Translations under genes and position numbers: made by a program
Origin: JBGCDD01 sp045105075
GTDB lineage: Bacteria; Pseudomonadota; Alphaproteobacteria; Rhodobacterales; Rhodobacteraceae
Direction: 5' to 3'
NCBI GenBank assembly: GCA_045105075.1
Contig: JBGCDD010000070.1
Location: 1-28,195 of the forward strand
DNA: 28,195 nt
Shown here: positions 17,679 through 26,774 of the stretch, one piece after another
Numbering within the stretch: position 1 is the first letter of the stretch
How the letters are laid out: each line of letters starts with the position of its first letter
Notes under the pieces: generated by a model
Told to the model about the DNA's origin: nothing
Databases searched by the model: none
Seen by the model: the letters and a program-made list of their open reading frames with translations, nothing else

Positions 17679-19004
17679 TCAGCCACGCCCGCGCACAGCC
17701 TGAAGCAGTGGCATCAGTGCAGCCATTTCGGGGCCCTTTTCGCGCCCCGTGATCGCCTTGCGCAACGGCATGAACAGCCCGCGCCCTTTGCGCCCGGTGG
17801 CCGCTTTGACTGCACCGGTCCAGGTCGACCAGGTGTCAGGCTGAAAGGGCAGGTCGGGCAGCAGCGCCATCGCCTCGTCAATGAAGGCGCTGTCATCCGC
17901 ATCGACCAGGGGCGCGGCACCGTCACGGCACAGCTCCCACCATTGGCTGAGATCGCTGAGCGTGGTGATGTTGTCGCGCGCCATCAGCCAGAACGGTTCG
18001 GCCAACGCGTCCGGAACACCAAGCCCGGCCACCGTGTCTGCAACCTCTGTCAAAGGCAGCGCCTGTAGGTAATGCGCGGTCAGCGGAAACAGGTCGTCTT
18101 CGTCGAACTTGGTTGGGGCTGCGCCGAAACGCGCCACGTCAAAGCCATCAATCAGAGCGCCCATATCAGTGCGCAGTTCCACCGGATCAGACGAGCCAAG
18201 CCGCGCCATCAGGCTGAGCAGTGCCATCGGTTCCACCCCGCGCGCGCGCAAATCGCGCAGCGCCAATGTGCCCAAACGTTTGGACAAGGCCTCGCCTTGC
18301 GGACCGGTCAAAAGCGAATGGTGTGCGAAACTCGGGGCGCTGTGTCCCAGCGCGCCCATGATCTGGATTTGCGTTGCCGTATTGGTCACGTGATCGGACC
18401 CGCGCACCACATGGGTGACGCCCATATCGGTATCGTCGACAACACTGGCCAACGTGTAAAGAACCTGGCCATCACCGCGGATCAACACCGGATCGGACAC
18501 GCTGGCGGCATCAATCGAGATGTCGCCCAGAATACCGTCGGCCCAATTGATGCGCGCATGATCCAGTTTGAACCGCCACACACCCTGGCCACGTTCGGCG
18601 CGCAGCGCGTCGCGCTCGGCCTCGCCAAGCGCCAAAGCCGCGCGGTCATAGACCGGTGGGCGGCCCATGTTCAGCTGCTTTTTGCGTTTCAGGTCCAGTT
18701 CGACCGGCGTTTCGAACGCCTCGTAAAATCGATCAATCTTGCGCAACTCATCGGCGGCGGCGGCGTACAGGTCAAGCCGCTCGGACTGGCGTTCCACGCG
18801 GTCCCAATGCAACCCGAGCCAGTCCAGATCGTATTTGATCGCATCGACATATTCTTCGCGCGAGCGTTCAGGATCGGTGTCATCGATGCGCAAAATGAAG
18901 CTGCCGCCCGCTTGTCGCGCGATCATGAAATTCATCAGGGCCGTGCGCAGGTTTCCGACATGGATGTAACCTGTGGGTGAGGGGGCAAAACGCGTGGTTG
19001 TCAT
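17679..19004 (-). CDS. gltX: glutamate--tRNA ligase
   Basis: A 441-residue class I synthetase. The N-terminus, TTTRFAPSPTGYIHVGNLRT, holds the HIGH-type motif as HVGN. The KMSKS-type loop reads GEALSKRLGTLAL. A glutamate-binding region (RIDDTDPERSREEYVDAI) and a helical C-terminal anticodon-binding part follow. It charges tRNA with glutamate in the cytoplasm. At 441 residues it is shorter than the E. coli enzyme (471) and fits one of the two GluRS forms usual in alphaproteobacteria. These bacteria lack GlnRS and make Gln-tRNA by the GatCAB route. The start at 19004 has AAGGAG upstream; an earlier in-frame start would overlap the DUF1801 gene. Confidence 0.95.
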   Translation of the reverse strand: MTTTRFAPSPTGYIHVGNLRTALMNFMIARQAGGSFILRIDDTDPERSREEYVDAIKYDLDWLGLHWDRVERQSERLDLYAAAADELRKIDRFYEAFETPVELDLKRKKQLNMGRPPVYDRAALALGEAERDALRAERGQGVWRFKLDHARINWADGILGDISIDAASVSDPVLIRGDGQVLYTLASVVDDTDMGVTHVVRGSDHVTNTATQIQIMGALGHSAPSFAHHSLLTGPQGEALSKRLGTLALRDLRARGVEPMALLSLMARLGSSDPVELRTDMGALIDGFDVARFGAAPTKFDEDDLFPLTAHYLQALPLTEVADTVAGLGVPDALAEPFWLMARDNITTLSDLSQWWELCRDGAAPLVDADDSAFIDEAMALLPDLPFQPDTWSTWTGAVKAATGRKGRGLFMPLRKAITGREKGPEMAALMPLLQAVRGRG

Positions 19005-19069
19005 CGGGCTCTCCTTGAACCCGGTCCTGTTCTCACAGGGGCAGGCGCTTGTCCAGTTTTCACAAGAGC

Positions 19070-19498
19070 TCAGCTGGGTTGAACCGGCCATTGTTTGGCC
19101 AAATCATCTAGACCGGCGCGGATCAGCTCGGCCAGAACGTCGATATCCACATCCGCCAGTTTGGTGATGTAAACACAGGCCGCCCCGGTCTTGTGTTTGC
19201 CCAAGCGCGCCAGAATCGGCTCGAAATCGGCGTATCCGGGCATGATATACAATGACAGCGCTGATTTACGTGGCGAAAACCCGGTGGCAAGCGACGTCCC
19301 GCTGCGGCCGCTTTTGTAGACATAGTCATAGTGCCCGTATCCAATGATCGACCCACCCCACATACGCGGTTGAAACCCGCTTACCTTTTTGAAAACATTG
19401 TTTAAAATATGCGCATCCTCGGCGCGGCGGGCGGGTGTGACGGTGTCAAGAAACGTGTCGACAGGTGTGTTTTCGGCCTGATCTGGGGTGTTGGTCAT
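19070..19498 (-). CDS. DUF1801 domain protein
   Basis: A 142-residue protein with the DUF1801 (YdhG/YobT-like) pattern: DTFLDTVTPARRAEDAHIL, PRMWGGSIIGYGHYDYVY, FSPRKSALSLYIMPGY, and a C-terminal segment GAACVYITKLADVDIDVLAE. The family is small and soluble with unknown biochemical role; iron or metabolite handling has been guessed but not shown. I chose the ATG at 19498, with AGGATG a few bases upstream, over in-frame ATGs further up that add cysteine-rich residues unlike the family. It precedes gltX on the same strand with a 65-base gap and is divergent from the hydrolase gene. Confidence 0.82.
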   Translation of the reverse strand: MTNTPDQAENTPVDTFLDTVTPARRAEDAHILNNVFKKVSGFQPRMWGGSIIGYGHYDYVYKSGRSGTSLATGFSPRKSALSLYIMPGYADFEPILARLGKHKTGAACVYITKLADVDIDVLAELIRAGLDDLAKQWPVQPS

Positions 19499-19567
19499 GT
19501 CACACATCCTATCACATCCGCGCGCGCAGCCCAAACTGTTGATGCTGGCTCCATTGTCCACGGCCTG

Positions 19568-19589
19568 TGAGGTGCTATGTCGCACCTCA
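19568..19589. promoter_or_regulatory. 8-bp inverted repeat before the MBL-fold gene
   Basis: TGAGGTGC (19568-19575) and GCACCTCA (19582-19589) are exact inverted repeats around TATGTC. The repeat ends 20 bases before the hydrolase start codon, in a 111-base divergent gap. It could be an operator or a leader-RNA hairpin just 5' of the ribosome-binding site GGAGCG. Confidence 0.4.
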
Positions 19590-19609
19590 GAACAACTTGG
19601 AGCGAACTC

Positions 19610-20551
19610 ATGAGCCAATCACCCCTCATCACCCGGCGCACCGCTTTGGCAGGCGCCGCAGCTTTGCCATTTGCCGCAGCAACCACCAGCCCACTTTTGG
19701 CCGGCGGTCACGGCGGCAAAGCCGCAGCCCCCATCGCGCGCAGTTTTCAGCTGGGCGATATGTCGGTCACAACCTTGCTGGACGGCAGCGCGACGCGCGA
19801 AGGCCCCAAAGCCCTGTTCGCCAAAGACGTCAGCGACGATGAGTTCCAGTCGCTTTCAGACGAGAACTTTGTCCCGTCAGACAGTGTGCAGTTCTATTTT
19901 ACGCCAACCCTGATCGACACTGGCCCCGAATTGGTGCTGTTTGACACAGGCCTGGGGCAGGGCGGCATCCTGAAAGCACTGGCCGAAGCGGGTGTCAGCC
20001 CGGATGCAATTGACGTTGTGGTCATCACCCACATGCATCCGGACCACATCGGCGGCATGATGAGCGATGGCAAACCTACCTTCCCGAACGCGCGTTATGT
20101 CACCGGGTCCAGCGAATATAATTTCTGGGCAGCGATGGATGCGGGCAACCGTGTGGGCGATCTGGTGGCCAAGAATGTCACTCCTTTGGCCGAAAAGATG
20201 ACCTTTATCGAAGATGGCGGATCGGTTGCCAGTGGCGTAACAGCGATGGCCGCCTTTGGTCACACGCCCGGTCACATGACATACATGCTGGAAAGCGGCG
20301 GGCGCCAGTTGGTGCTGACCGCAGATCTGGCGAACCATTACGTTTGGTCATTTGCGCGCCCCGACTGGGCGTTCAGCTTTGATGCAGACCCGGCAGCGGC
20401 CACTGCGTCTCGGCGTAAGATCCTGGGCATGCTGGCCGCCGACAAGATCCCGATGATTGGCTATCACATGCCGTTCCCGGCCGCGGGCTTTGTTGAGCCG
20501 CGCCAGGATGGCTTTCGCTATGTGCCGGTCAGCTATCAGATGATGGGCTAA
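19610..20551 (+). CDS. Tat-exported metallo-beta-lactamase-fold hydrolase
   Basis: A 313-residue protein. Its N-terminus, SPLITRRTALAGAAALPFAA, has the twin-arginine motif and a hydrophobic stretch ending near LLAGG, so it should be folded, metal-loaded and then exported to the periplasm. The metal motif THMHPDHIGG (HxHxDH, near 141-146), a later GHTPGHMTYM histidine and the ADLANHY aspartate complete the usual two-zinc site of the MBL fold. Members include lactonases, beta-lactamases and sulfur-handling enzymes; the closest subgroup cannot be fixed by eye. The ATG at 19610 has GGAGCG upstream and gives the Tat signal directly; an earlier in-frame ATG at 19577 would run through an inverted repeat. 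Confidence 0.9.
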   Translation: MSQSPLITRRTALAGAAALPFAAATTSPLLAGGHGGKAAAPIARSFQLGDMSVTTLLDGSATREGPKALFAKDVSDDEFQSLSDENFVPSDSVQFYFTPTLIDTGPELVLFDTGLGQGGILKALAEAGVSPDAIDVVVITHMHPDHIGGMMSDGKPTFPNARYVTGSSEYNFWAAMDAGNRVGDLVAKNVTPLAEKMTFIEDGGSVASGVTAMAAFGHTPGHMTYMLESGGRQLVLTADLANHYVWSFARPDWAFSFDADPAAATASRRKILGMLAADKIPMIGYHMPFPAAGFVEPRQDGFRYVPVSYQMMG

Positions 20552-20565
20552 AACCCGAACGAATG

Positions 20566-20588
20566 GCGCGCGTCGATCTGGCGCGCGC
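20566..20588. terminator. hairpin between convergent genes (weak bidirectional terminator)
   Basis: GCGCGCG (20566-20572) and CGCGCGC (20582-20588) form a 7-bp GC stem with a 9-base loop in the 42-base gap between the convergent hydrolase and oxidoreductase genes. Only TGTCTT follows on the plus strand and no T-run on the other, so termination strength is doubtful. Confidence 0.35.
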
Positions 20589-20593
20589 TGTCT

Positions 20594-21922
20594 TCAAAAC
20601 CCGCTTTGCGGCGCGATCTTTGATCCGTCGGTGAAGCGCGAAAGTCGAAAGGCGGATTGGTCAACCACAGGTGTTGTCCCGGTGACCAAATCCGCCATCA
20701 ACTTGCCGGCACCCGGCGCAATGCCAAAGCCATGCCCGGAAAACCCGGTGGCGATATGCAGGCCCGGCAGGTCATCAACCCCCGAGATCACCGGCAGCGC
20801 ATCGGGCGTGACGTCAATCATGCCAGCCCAGCTTTGCACCACATCGGCGTCCTTGAAAGCAGGAAACGCGCTTTGCACAGCGGCCCAACTTTGGCGCAAC
20901 ACGCGTGGCGCAGGTTCGGGGTCAAGGATGCGGCAATGCTCAAACGCCGTGGTGTCCTGCGGCACCCAGCGCCGCGTTTGGCGTGCTTCGATGCGCCAAC
21001 GGTCAGACAGACGAAACCGCAAGCTGCGCCATTCTGACCTGAGTGCAGGCACAAACGCGCGCGCCAGGCGCAGGCTGTCGGGCACCAGATCCACCGTGTT
21101 GTCGTGCCCTGATGCCACAGTATAGCCACCATCGGCGCGCTTGCGCATGGCAAACCCCTTGGACCACAGCGCGGTGTCAGGCCCCTCCACCGGGGTGGTG
21201 CGCATAACGGTGTTGAGCACTTTCAACTGGGGCAGATAAACCCCGGCATTGTCCGCAAACAGCCGCGACCATACCCCACCTGCCAGCACAACCGCATCGC
21301 ACCTGACCCGACCTTTTTCTGTGACAACACCGGTGATGTGCCCGTCGTTTTGCTCCAGACTGCGCACAGCACAGCCAGTGATGATCGTGGCACCGGCGGT
21401 GCGCGCGGCCTCGGCGATGGCGGGCGCGGCCCATTGCGGTTCGGCGCGCCCATCGCGCGGCGTGTACAGCGCGCTTTTCATTTTCAATTTGTGACCGGGC
21501 AACAGCGCGTCGAGTTCAGGCCCAGTGATCACCCGCGACTCGATCTGATGCGGGGTCAGATGCGCGCTCCAGCGTTCGTTTGCGGCAATCGCGCGCGCGT
21601 CTGGGGCGGCAAACAGAATGCCGCTTTGGGTATAGCCGGTCTTGCGCCCGGTGCGCGCATCCATGCCTTCCCAGGCGCGGATCGCTTCCACCATCAACGG
21701 GATTTCGCGCGGGTCACGCTGCGAAATCCGCACCCAGCCCCAATTGCGCGAGGACTGTTCGCCCGCAATGACACCTTTTTCGCACAGCAGCACCGATTTG
21801 CCGCGCTCGCACAGCTCAAGAGCGGTGCACACGCCAACAATACCGCCGCCAATCACAACAACATCGGCGTGATCGGGCAGGCGATGATCGGTGTCAAACG
21901 GTGGCAGCGTTGGTCCAGGCAT
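20594..21922 (-). CDS. FAD-dependent oxidoreductase (DadA/glycine oxidase-like)
   Basis: A 442-residue flavoprotein of the D-amino acid oxidase fold. The dinucleotide-binding motif VVVIGGGIVGVCTALELCER lies at about residues 21-40. SSRNWGWVRISQRDPREIPL comes next, a stretch common in a DadA-like subgroup. The C-terminal FAD-binding part reads HIATGFSGHGFGIAPGAGKL. Such enzymes oxidise secondary or primary amines (amino acids, N-methyl compounds) and pass electrons to oxygen or quinone. The substrate is unknown. It has no strong ribosome-binding site and stands alone, convergent with the hydrolase; nadE upstream on the same strand ends 110 bases away. Confidence 0.88.
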   Translation of the reverse strand: MPGPTLPPFDTDHRLPDHADVVVIGGGIVGVCTALELCERGKSVLLCEKGVIAGEQSSRNWGWVRISQRDPREIPLMVEAIRAWEGMDARTGRKTGYTQSGILFAAPDARAIAANERWSAHLTPHQIESRVITGPELDALLPGHKLKMKSALYTPRDGRAEPQWAAPAIAEAARTAGATIITGCAVRSLEQNDGHITGVVTEKGRVRCDAVVLAGGVWSRLFADNAGVYLPQLKVLNTVMRTTPVEGPDTALWSKGFAMRKRADGGYTVASGHDNTVDLVPDSLRLARAFVPALRSEWRSLRFRLSDRWRIEARQTRRWVPQDTTAFEHCRILDPEPAPRVLRQSWAAVQSAFPAFKDADVVQSWAGMIDVTPDALPVISGVDDLPGLHIATGFSGHGFGIAPGAGKLMADLVTGTTPVVDQSAFRLSRFTDGSKIAPQSGF

Positions 21923-22032
21923 CGCGGCATTTAGATCAAGTTGTTTCGCCTTTCAAAACACTCTGTTGCGCGTTTGGCATTATTGCCGGGAAACGGGGCA
22001 ATTGAGACACATTTTGTCGCGGTTTCAGCCCA

Positions 22033-23691
22033 TCAGGACGGATCGCGCCACCGATTTGCGATGGGATAGCGCCGATCCAGCCAAAAAGCCCGCTTGCTGA
22101 GCCGGGCGCCGGGGGCCGACTGAAAGCGTTTGTATTCGGAAATATAGAGCAGATGTTCAACGCGCCGCGCGGTTGCGGCGTCAAATCCGGCCTCGACGCA
22201 ATCGGCGATGGATCCGTCGCGGTCGACCAGAATCTCCAGCATCGCATCCAGATCGGGGTAATCGGGCAGGCTGTCGCTGTCTTTTTGGTCTTCGCGCAAT
22301 TCAGCCGTGGGCGGTTTGTCGATCACATTTGTGTGGATCACCTCGCCTTCGGGGCCCTTCATCCAAGTGCGGTGATTGGCGTTGCGCCAGCGGCAGGTAT
22401 CAAAGACGCGGGTTTTGTACATGTCCTTGATCGGGTTATAGCCCCCTGACATGTCGCCATAAATCGTGGCATAGCCCACCGCGACTTCGGACTTGTTGCC
22501 CGTGGTCAAAAGCATCTCGCCGAACTTGTTGGACATCGCCATCAACAGCAATCCACGCAAGCGGGACTGGATGTTTTCTTCGGTGACGTCGGTCTCGTAC
22601 CCTTCAAAGGCGGGAGCAAGCGTGGCGGTGATCGCCGCGCGCCCGCCCGAAATCGGCACATAGTCGTAGCGGCACCCCAAGGCTTTGGCGACAGCTTCGG
22701 CGTCCTGAAGGCTTTCGGCCGTGGTATATTCCGAGGGCAACATCACGCAGCGCACGTTTTCCGCGCCAATGGCATCGACGGCGATGGCGGCAACAATCGC
22801 CGAATCCACGCCGCCAGACAGGCCCAACAGCACCTTTTTGAACCCGGTTTTGGCAAGGTAATCACGCAACGCGGTCACCATAACCCGATAGTCCTGTTCA
22901 AATGGGTCAGGATGGGGCGCAAGAACGCCAGGCACCACGCGCCAGCCCTCGGACGTGCGTTCCAGATCGATATGGGCAATTGTTTCATCAAAAACCGGAA
23001 GCTGCACAGCCAGCGCTCCGCCGGGGTTCAATGCAAAACTGCCGCCGTCAAACACCTGATCGTCTTGCCCGCCGACCATATTCAGATAAATCAGCGGCAG
23101 ACCGGTTTCGACCACACGCGCGACCATGTGGTTCAAACGGGTTTCAAACTTGCCGCGATAATAGGGCGAACCGTTGGGCACCAGCAGGAATTCGGCGCCG
23201 GTTTCGGCCAGCGTTTCGGCCACATCCTCGTGCCAGGCATCTTCACAAATCGGCGAGCCAATGCGGGTGTTGCCCACCGAATAGGGCCCGCCCAAGGGGC
23301 CTGCATCGAAAATGCGTACCTCATCAAACACGGTTTCGTTGGGCAAATGATGCTTCAGCACCGTATTGGCGATCTTGCCGCCTTTCAGGATGAAATAGGC
23401 GTTGTAAAGCTCGGTGCCCTCAATCCATGGCCCGCCCACAGCCAGCGCCGGGCCGTCGGCGCATTCCGCCGCAAGTGCGCGCACCTGTTCGATCGCGGCG
23501 GTGTAAAACGCCGGTTTGCGCACCAAATCCTGGGCATTATAGCCTGCAATGAACATTTCCGGGCAGGCAACAAGGTCGGCCTCTGCGTCACGCCCGGCCT
23601 GCCATGCGGCTTTGGCCTGAGCTGCGTTGCCTTTTAGGTCGCCGACGACGGGGTTGAGTTGAGCCAGTGTGACGCGAAAACGGTCGGCCAT
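22033..23691 (-). CDS. nadE: NAD+ synthase, glutamine-hydrolysing
   Basis: A 552-residue two-domain enzyme catalysing the last step of NAD biosynthesis, the amidation of nicotinic acid adenine dinucleotide. The N-terminal nitrilase-fold glutaminase has its Glu-Lys-Cys triad in CPEMFIAGY (near 46), LKHHLPNETVF (near 112) and GSPICEDAWHE (near 149). The C-terminal synthase domain has the ATP pyrophosphatase loop LLGLSGGVDSAIVAAIA (near 290). Later come LTTGNKSEVAVGYATIYGDM and KPPTAELREDQKDSDSLPDY, typical for NadE. The ATG at 23691 has AGGA upstream and gives MADRFRVTLAQLNPVVGDL; an in-frame start 96 bases earlier is unlikely. The gene is divergent from the MORN protein gene. Confidence 0.97.
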   Translation of the reverse strand: MADRFRVTLAQLNPVVGDLKGNAAQAKAAWQAGRDAEADLVACPEMFIAGYNAQDLVRKPAFYTAAIEQVRALAAECADGPALAVGGPWIEGTELYNAYFILKGGKIANTVLKHHLPNETVFDEVRIFDAGPLGGPYSVGNTRIGSPICEDAWHEDVAETLAETGAEFLLVPNGSPYYRGKFETRLNHMVARVVETGLPLIYLNMVGGQDDQVFDGGSFALNPGGALAVQLPVFDETIAHIDLERTSEGWRVVPGVLAPHPDPFEQDYRVMVTALRDYLAKTGFKKVLLGLSGGVDSAIVAAIAVDAIGAENVRCVMLPSEYTTAESLQDAEAVAKALGCRYDYVPISGGRAAITATLAPAFEGYETDVTEENIQSRLRGLLLMAMSNKFGEMLLTTGNKSEVAVGYATIYGDMSGGYNPIKDMYKTRVFDTCRWRNANHRTWMKGPEGEVIHTNVIDKPPTAELREDQKDSDSLPDYPDLDAMLEILVDRDGSIADCVEAGFDAATARRVEHLLYISEYKRFQSAPGARLSKRAFWLDRRYPIANRWRDPS

Positions 23692-23850
23692 AGTGGGTCC
23701 TGCCCTTGTGCAAATCTGTGCGTCATTTAGCAGATCGTGGCGCGAGGGAAAGCGCCTTGCGCCAAAAGGCGTTGCTCCGACAGACACACTGTCCTAGATT
23801 CAACCGGTGATGCGTGGTGCGCGCGGGGTCTTTGGGGTATAGAACGTCAC

Positions 23851-25245
23851 ATGAGAGAGATTACATCAGCCTTTGCAGTGGCTTTCGCCATGATGCTGTC
23901 GCAACCCGCTTTTGCGCAAAGTTCGCAGGTTTTGACCACGCAAGACGACATCGGAGGCGTCTACGAGGGCACCTTCCGCGGTGGTTTGCAACACGGCACC
24001 GGCACCTATCGATTGCCCAACGGGTACGAATATTCCGGCGACTGGGCTGACGGCGAAATCAAGGGCACCGGTGTGGCGCGCTTTCCCAATGGCTCGGTCT
24101 ATGAGGGCGAGTTCGCGAAGGGCAAGCCCGAAGGCATCGGCAAGATCACCTTTGCGGATGGCGGCACCTACGATGGCGAATGGAGCGATGGGCTGATCAA
24201 TGGTCAGGGCATCACGATCTATGCCAACGGCGCACGCTACGAGGGCAGCTTTCTGAACGCCAAACCGCACGGCATCGGCGTCATGCAAAGCCCGGGCGGC
24301 TACGAGTATCGCGGCGAATGGGTCAGCGGCGAAAAGCAAGGCAAGGGCGTGATCACCTATCCTGATGGCGCGGTCTATGACGGCGAAATCCAGAGCGGAC
24401 AGCGCAACGGCCAGGGCACTTTGAAACTGCTGGACGGGTTCACCTATGTCGGCTTGTGGCGCGATGGTCAGATCGATGGCAGCGGCACGTTCACGCAGCC
24501 AAATGGCGATGTTTACACCGGTGATCTGGTCGGCGGACGCCGCGAAGGCACCGGCCGTGTGGTCTATGCGAATGGCGACATCTACGAGGGCGACTTTGCC
24601 GATGACCGCCGCGATGGTCAGGGCACGTTCACCGGCACCGACGGTTATGTATACGCGGGCAGCTGGGTGGCCGGGCAAATCGAGGGCGAAGGTCAGGCGA
24701 CCTATCCCGACGGATCCGTCTATGTTGGCAGTTTCCGCGCCGATCTGTCTGATGGCACCGGCAAGATCACCTATCCCGATGGCTCAACCTATGAGGGCGA
24801 CTGGGTTGCTGGCGTCATCGAGGGCACCGGCGAGGCGATCTTTGCCAACGGCACAACCTATACCGGTGAATTCCGCAATGCGTTGAACCATGGCCAGGGC
24901 ATCATGACCTATCCGGACGGCTATCGCTATGAAGGCGCATGGGAAGGCGGCGTTCGCCAGGGGCAAGGCAGTGCGACCTATCCCGACGGCTCGGTTTACA
25001 CCGGCCAGTTTGAAGCCGGACAACGCGACGGGCAGGGCGAGATCACCATGGCCAGCGGGTTCAAATATGCCGGCGACTGGACCGATGGTGACATCAGCGG
25101 CCAGGGCGTGGCGACCTATGCCAACGGCGATATCTACGAGGGCACCTTTGTCAAAGGCAAGCGCCAGGGCAGCGGCACCATGCGCTATGCCACCGGCCAG
25201 GAAGCCACCGGAACCTGGGAAAACAACGCGCTGAACAGCAACTGA
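23851..25245 (+). CDS. exported MORN-repeat protein
   Basis: A 464-residue protein. A Sec signal peptide of about 21 residues ends SQPAFA before QSSQ. The rest is almost entirely 18 full MORN repeats of exactly 23 residues plus one partial, each of the form Y-x-G-x-(W/F)-x3-G-x3-G-x-G. Examples are YEGEFAKGKPEGIGKITFAD and YTGQFEAGQRDGQGEITMAS. MORN arrays build rigid extended beta-hairpin rods and often bind lipids or proteins. In the periplasm it may act as a scaffold or envelope-binding protein, but no enzymatic domain or anchor is visible. Earlier in-frame starts back to 23737 are rejected because the signal peptide begins at 23851. The stop lies two bases from the end of the convergent photolyase gene. 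Confidence 0.92.
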   Translation: MREITSAFAVAFAMMLSQPAFAQSSQVLTTQDDIGGVYEGTFRGGLQHGTGTYRLPNGYEYSGDWADGEIKGTGVARFPNGSVYEGEFAKGKPEGIGKITFADGGTYDGEWSDGLINGQGITIYANGARYEGSFLNAKPHGIGVMQSPGGYEYRGEWVSGEKQGKGVITYPDGAVYDGEIQSGQRNGQGTLKLLDGFTYVGLWRDGQIDGSGTFTQPNGDVYTGDLVGGRREGTGRVVYANGDIYEGDFADDRRDGQGTFTGTDGYVYAGSWVAGQIEGEGQATYPDGSVYVGSFRADLSDGTGKITYPDGSTYEGDWVAGVIEGTGEAIFANGTTYTGEFRNALNHGQGIMTYPDGYRYEGAWEGGVRQGQGSATYPDGSVYTGQFEAGQRDGQGEITMASGFKYAGDWTDGDISGQGVATYANGDIYEGTFVKGKRQGSGTMRYATGQEATGTWENNALNSN

Positions 25246-25247
25246 GG

Positions 25248-26774
25248 CTAGATCACCTCACCCGCATCCAGCCGGGCCAGAACAGCATCTCCATCGGCCA
25301 GCACAGTGGCGCGGCGGTCTTCGTCCATGCGATCCCAGGTGCGGTACATATTGCCCATGCGTGCGTTTTTCGAAAACCTATCGCGGTGACGGATCAGAAA
25401 ATGCCAGTATAACACGTTGAAAGGGCAGGCCTTTTCGCCTGTCTTGTCGGCCACTTTGTAATGGCAGGATTTGCAATAATCCGACATCCGGTTGATGTAA
25501 GCGCCTGACGATACATAAGGTTTTGACGCAATGATCCCGCCGTCCCCAAACTGGCTCATGCCGATTGTGTTGGGCGCTTCGACCCATTCAAACGCATCCA
25601 TGTAGACCGCCAGATACCACTCATGCACCTGTTGCGGCTCGATCCCGGCCAGCAGGGCAAAGTTCCCGGTCACCATCAAACGCTGGATATGGTGGGCATA
25701 GGCCTCTTCGCGGGTTTGTTCGACCGCTTTTGACACACAGGTCATCCGCGTTTCGTCACCCCAATAAAAGCCGGGCAAGTCCCGATCATGCGCCAAAACA
25801 TTGCGCGTGGTATAGTCGGGGCCTTCCAGAAAATAGATGCCACGCATGTATTCGCGCCAACCTATGATCTGGCGAATGAACCCTTCCGCGGCGTTTATTG
25901 GCGCATTTCCCTGCTCCCACGCTGTCTGCACCGCCTCGCAAATTTCCAAAGGCTCCAGCAAACCGACGTTCAAATAGGCCGAGATCACCGCATGCGACAA
26001 AAACCGATCCTCGCGCAGCATCGCATCCTGAAAATCACCAAAGCGCGCCAAACCATGCGCGACGAAATGCGCCAAGGCCTGTAATGCGCCAGCGCGATCA
26101 GTGGCCAGCCAAAACGGCTCGAGCGTGCCAAAACTGGTGTCAAAACGCGCGCCCACCAGATCCAGGACCTCGCGGGTTATTGCGTCCGGCTCAAACCGCA
26201 ACGGCCCTTTGAAGCCCATATCTCCCTTGGCCGGTTTGCGGTTGTCGTGATCGAAATTCCAGGCGCCACCAGCGGGCGCATCGCCTTCCATCAACAACCC
26301 GGTCTTGCGCCGCATATCGCGGTAAAAGTACTCCATCCGCAATTGCTTGCGCCCCTCGGCCCAGCGCTCAAAGTCGCTGTGGCTGGCCAGAAACCTTGTG
26401 TCCGATAGTTGCTGCACCGGGATCGGCGCATCCTGAAGTGCCTTGATCAATCGCCATTCGCCCGGCTCGACCGTCAACACCTGAACTGCGCCGGTTTCGT
26501 CAGCACGTCGCAAAATCTCGGCCACAATCGACCCTGCGTTTTCCGGATCGTCCAGACGCGTATAGAGCACCCGCCACCCCTGATCCTCAAGTGCGCGGGC
26601 GAACTTGCGCATGGCCGCAAACACAAAGGCAATCTTCTTTGGGTGATGGTGCACATAACTGGCCTCCTCCATCACCTCGGCCATCACCACCACGTCTCGC
26701 GCGGGATCTGCCGCTGCCAAAGCGGCTCCTGTCAGGCTCAACTGATCGCCTAAAACCAGAACCAAACGGCTCAC
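25248..26774 (-). CDS. FeS-type cryptochrome/photolyase (PhrB-like)
   Basis: A 508-residue member of the prokaryotic FeS-BCP ((6-4) photolyase) branch. The N-terminal Rossmann-type antenna domain begins RLVLVLGDQLSLTGAAL. The C-terminal FAD domain includes FEWVEAPNTIGMSQFGDGGI. Four cysteines in TCVSK (near 346), YCKSC (near 433 and 436) and ACPFN (near 450) match the 4Fe-4S ligands of Agrobacterium PhrB in order and spacing. It repairs UV-made (6-4) photoproducts, using light and FAD. I chose the GTG at 26774 because AAGGAGGT lies 6 bases upstream and the GTGA overlaps the stop of the SDR gene, implying translational coupling. An upstream ATG would place the ribosome-binding site inside the coding region. 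Confidence 0.93.
   Translation of the reverse strand: MSRLVLVLGDQLSLTGAALAAADPARDVVVMAEVMEEASYVHHHPKKIAFVFAAMRKFARALEDQGWRVLYTRLDDPENAGSIVAEILRRADETGAVQVLTVEPGEWRLIKALQDAPIPVQQLSDTRFLASHSDFERWAEGRKQLRMEYFYRDMRRKTGLLMEGDAPAGGAWNFDHDNRKPAKGDMGFKGPLRFEPDAITREVLDLVGARFDTSFGTLEPFWLATDRAGALQALAHFVAHGLARFGDFQDAMLREDRFLSHAVISAYLNVGLLEPLEICEAVQTAWEQGNAPINAAEGFIRQIIGWREYMRGIYFLEGPDYTTRNVLAHDRDLPGFYWGDETRMTCVSKAVEQTREEAYAHHIQRLMVTGNFALLAGIEPQQVHEWYLAVYMDAFEWVEAPNTIGMSQFGDGGIIASKPYVSSGAYINRMSDYCKSCHYKVADKTGEKACPFNVLYWHFLIRHRDRFSKNARMGNMYRTWDRMDEDRRATVLADGDAVLARLDAGEVI

Noticed and set aside
21982..22002. 6-bp stem (ATTGCC/GGCAAT) after nadE
   Set aside because: Short stem, 9-base loop and no T-run; too weak to call a terminator.
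23753..23771. CGCCTT/AAGGCG hairpin in the nadE/MORN divergent region
   Set aside because: Six-bp stem of common GC-rich sequence without nearby promoter match; insufficient support.
23950..25220. Regular 69-bp periodicity that could suggest a tandem DNA repeat or CRISPR-like array
   Set aside because: The periodicity is exactly 23 codons and follows the MORN protein repeat; units differ at many bases and there are no spacers.
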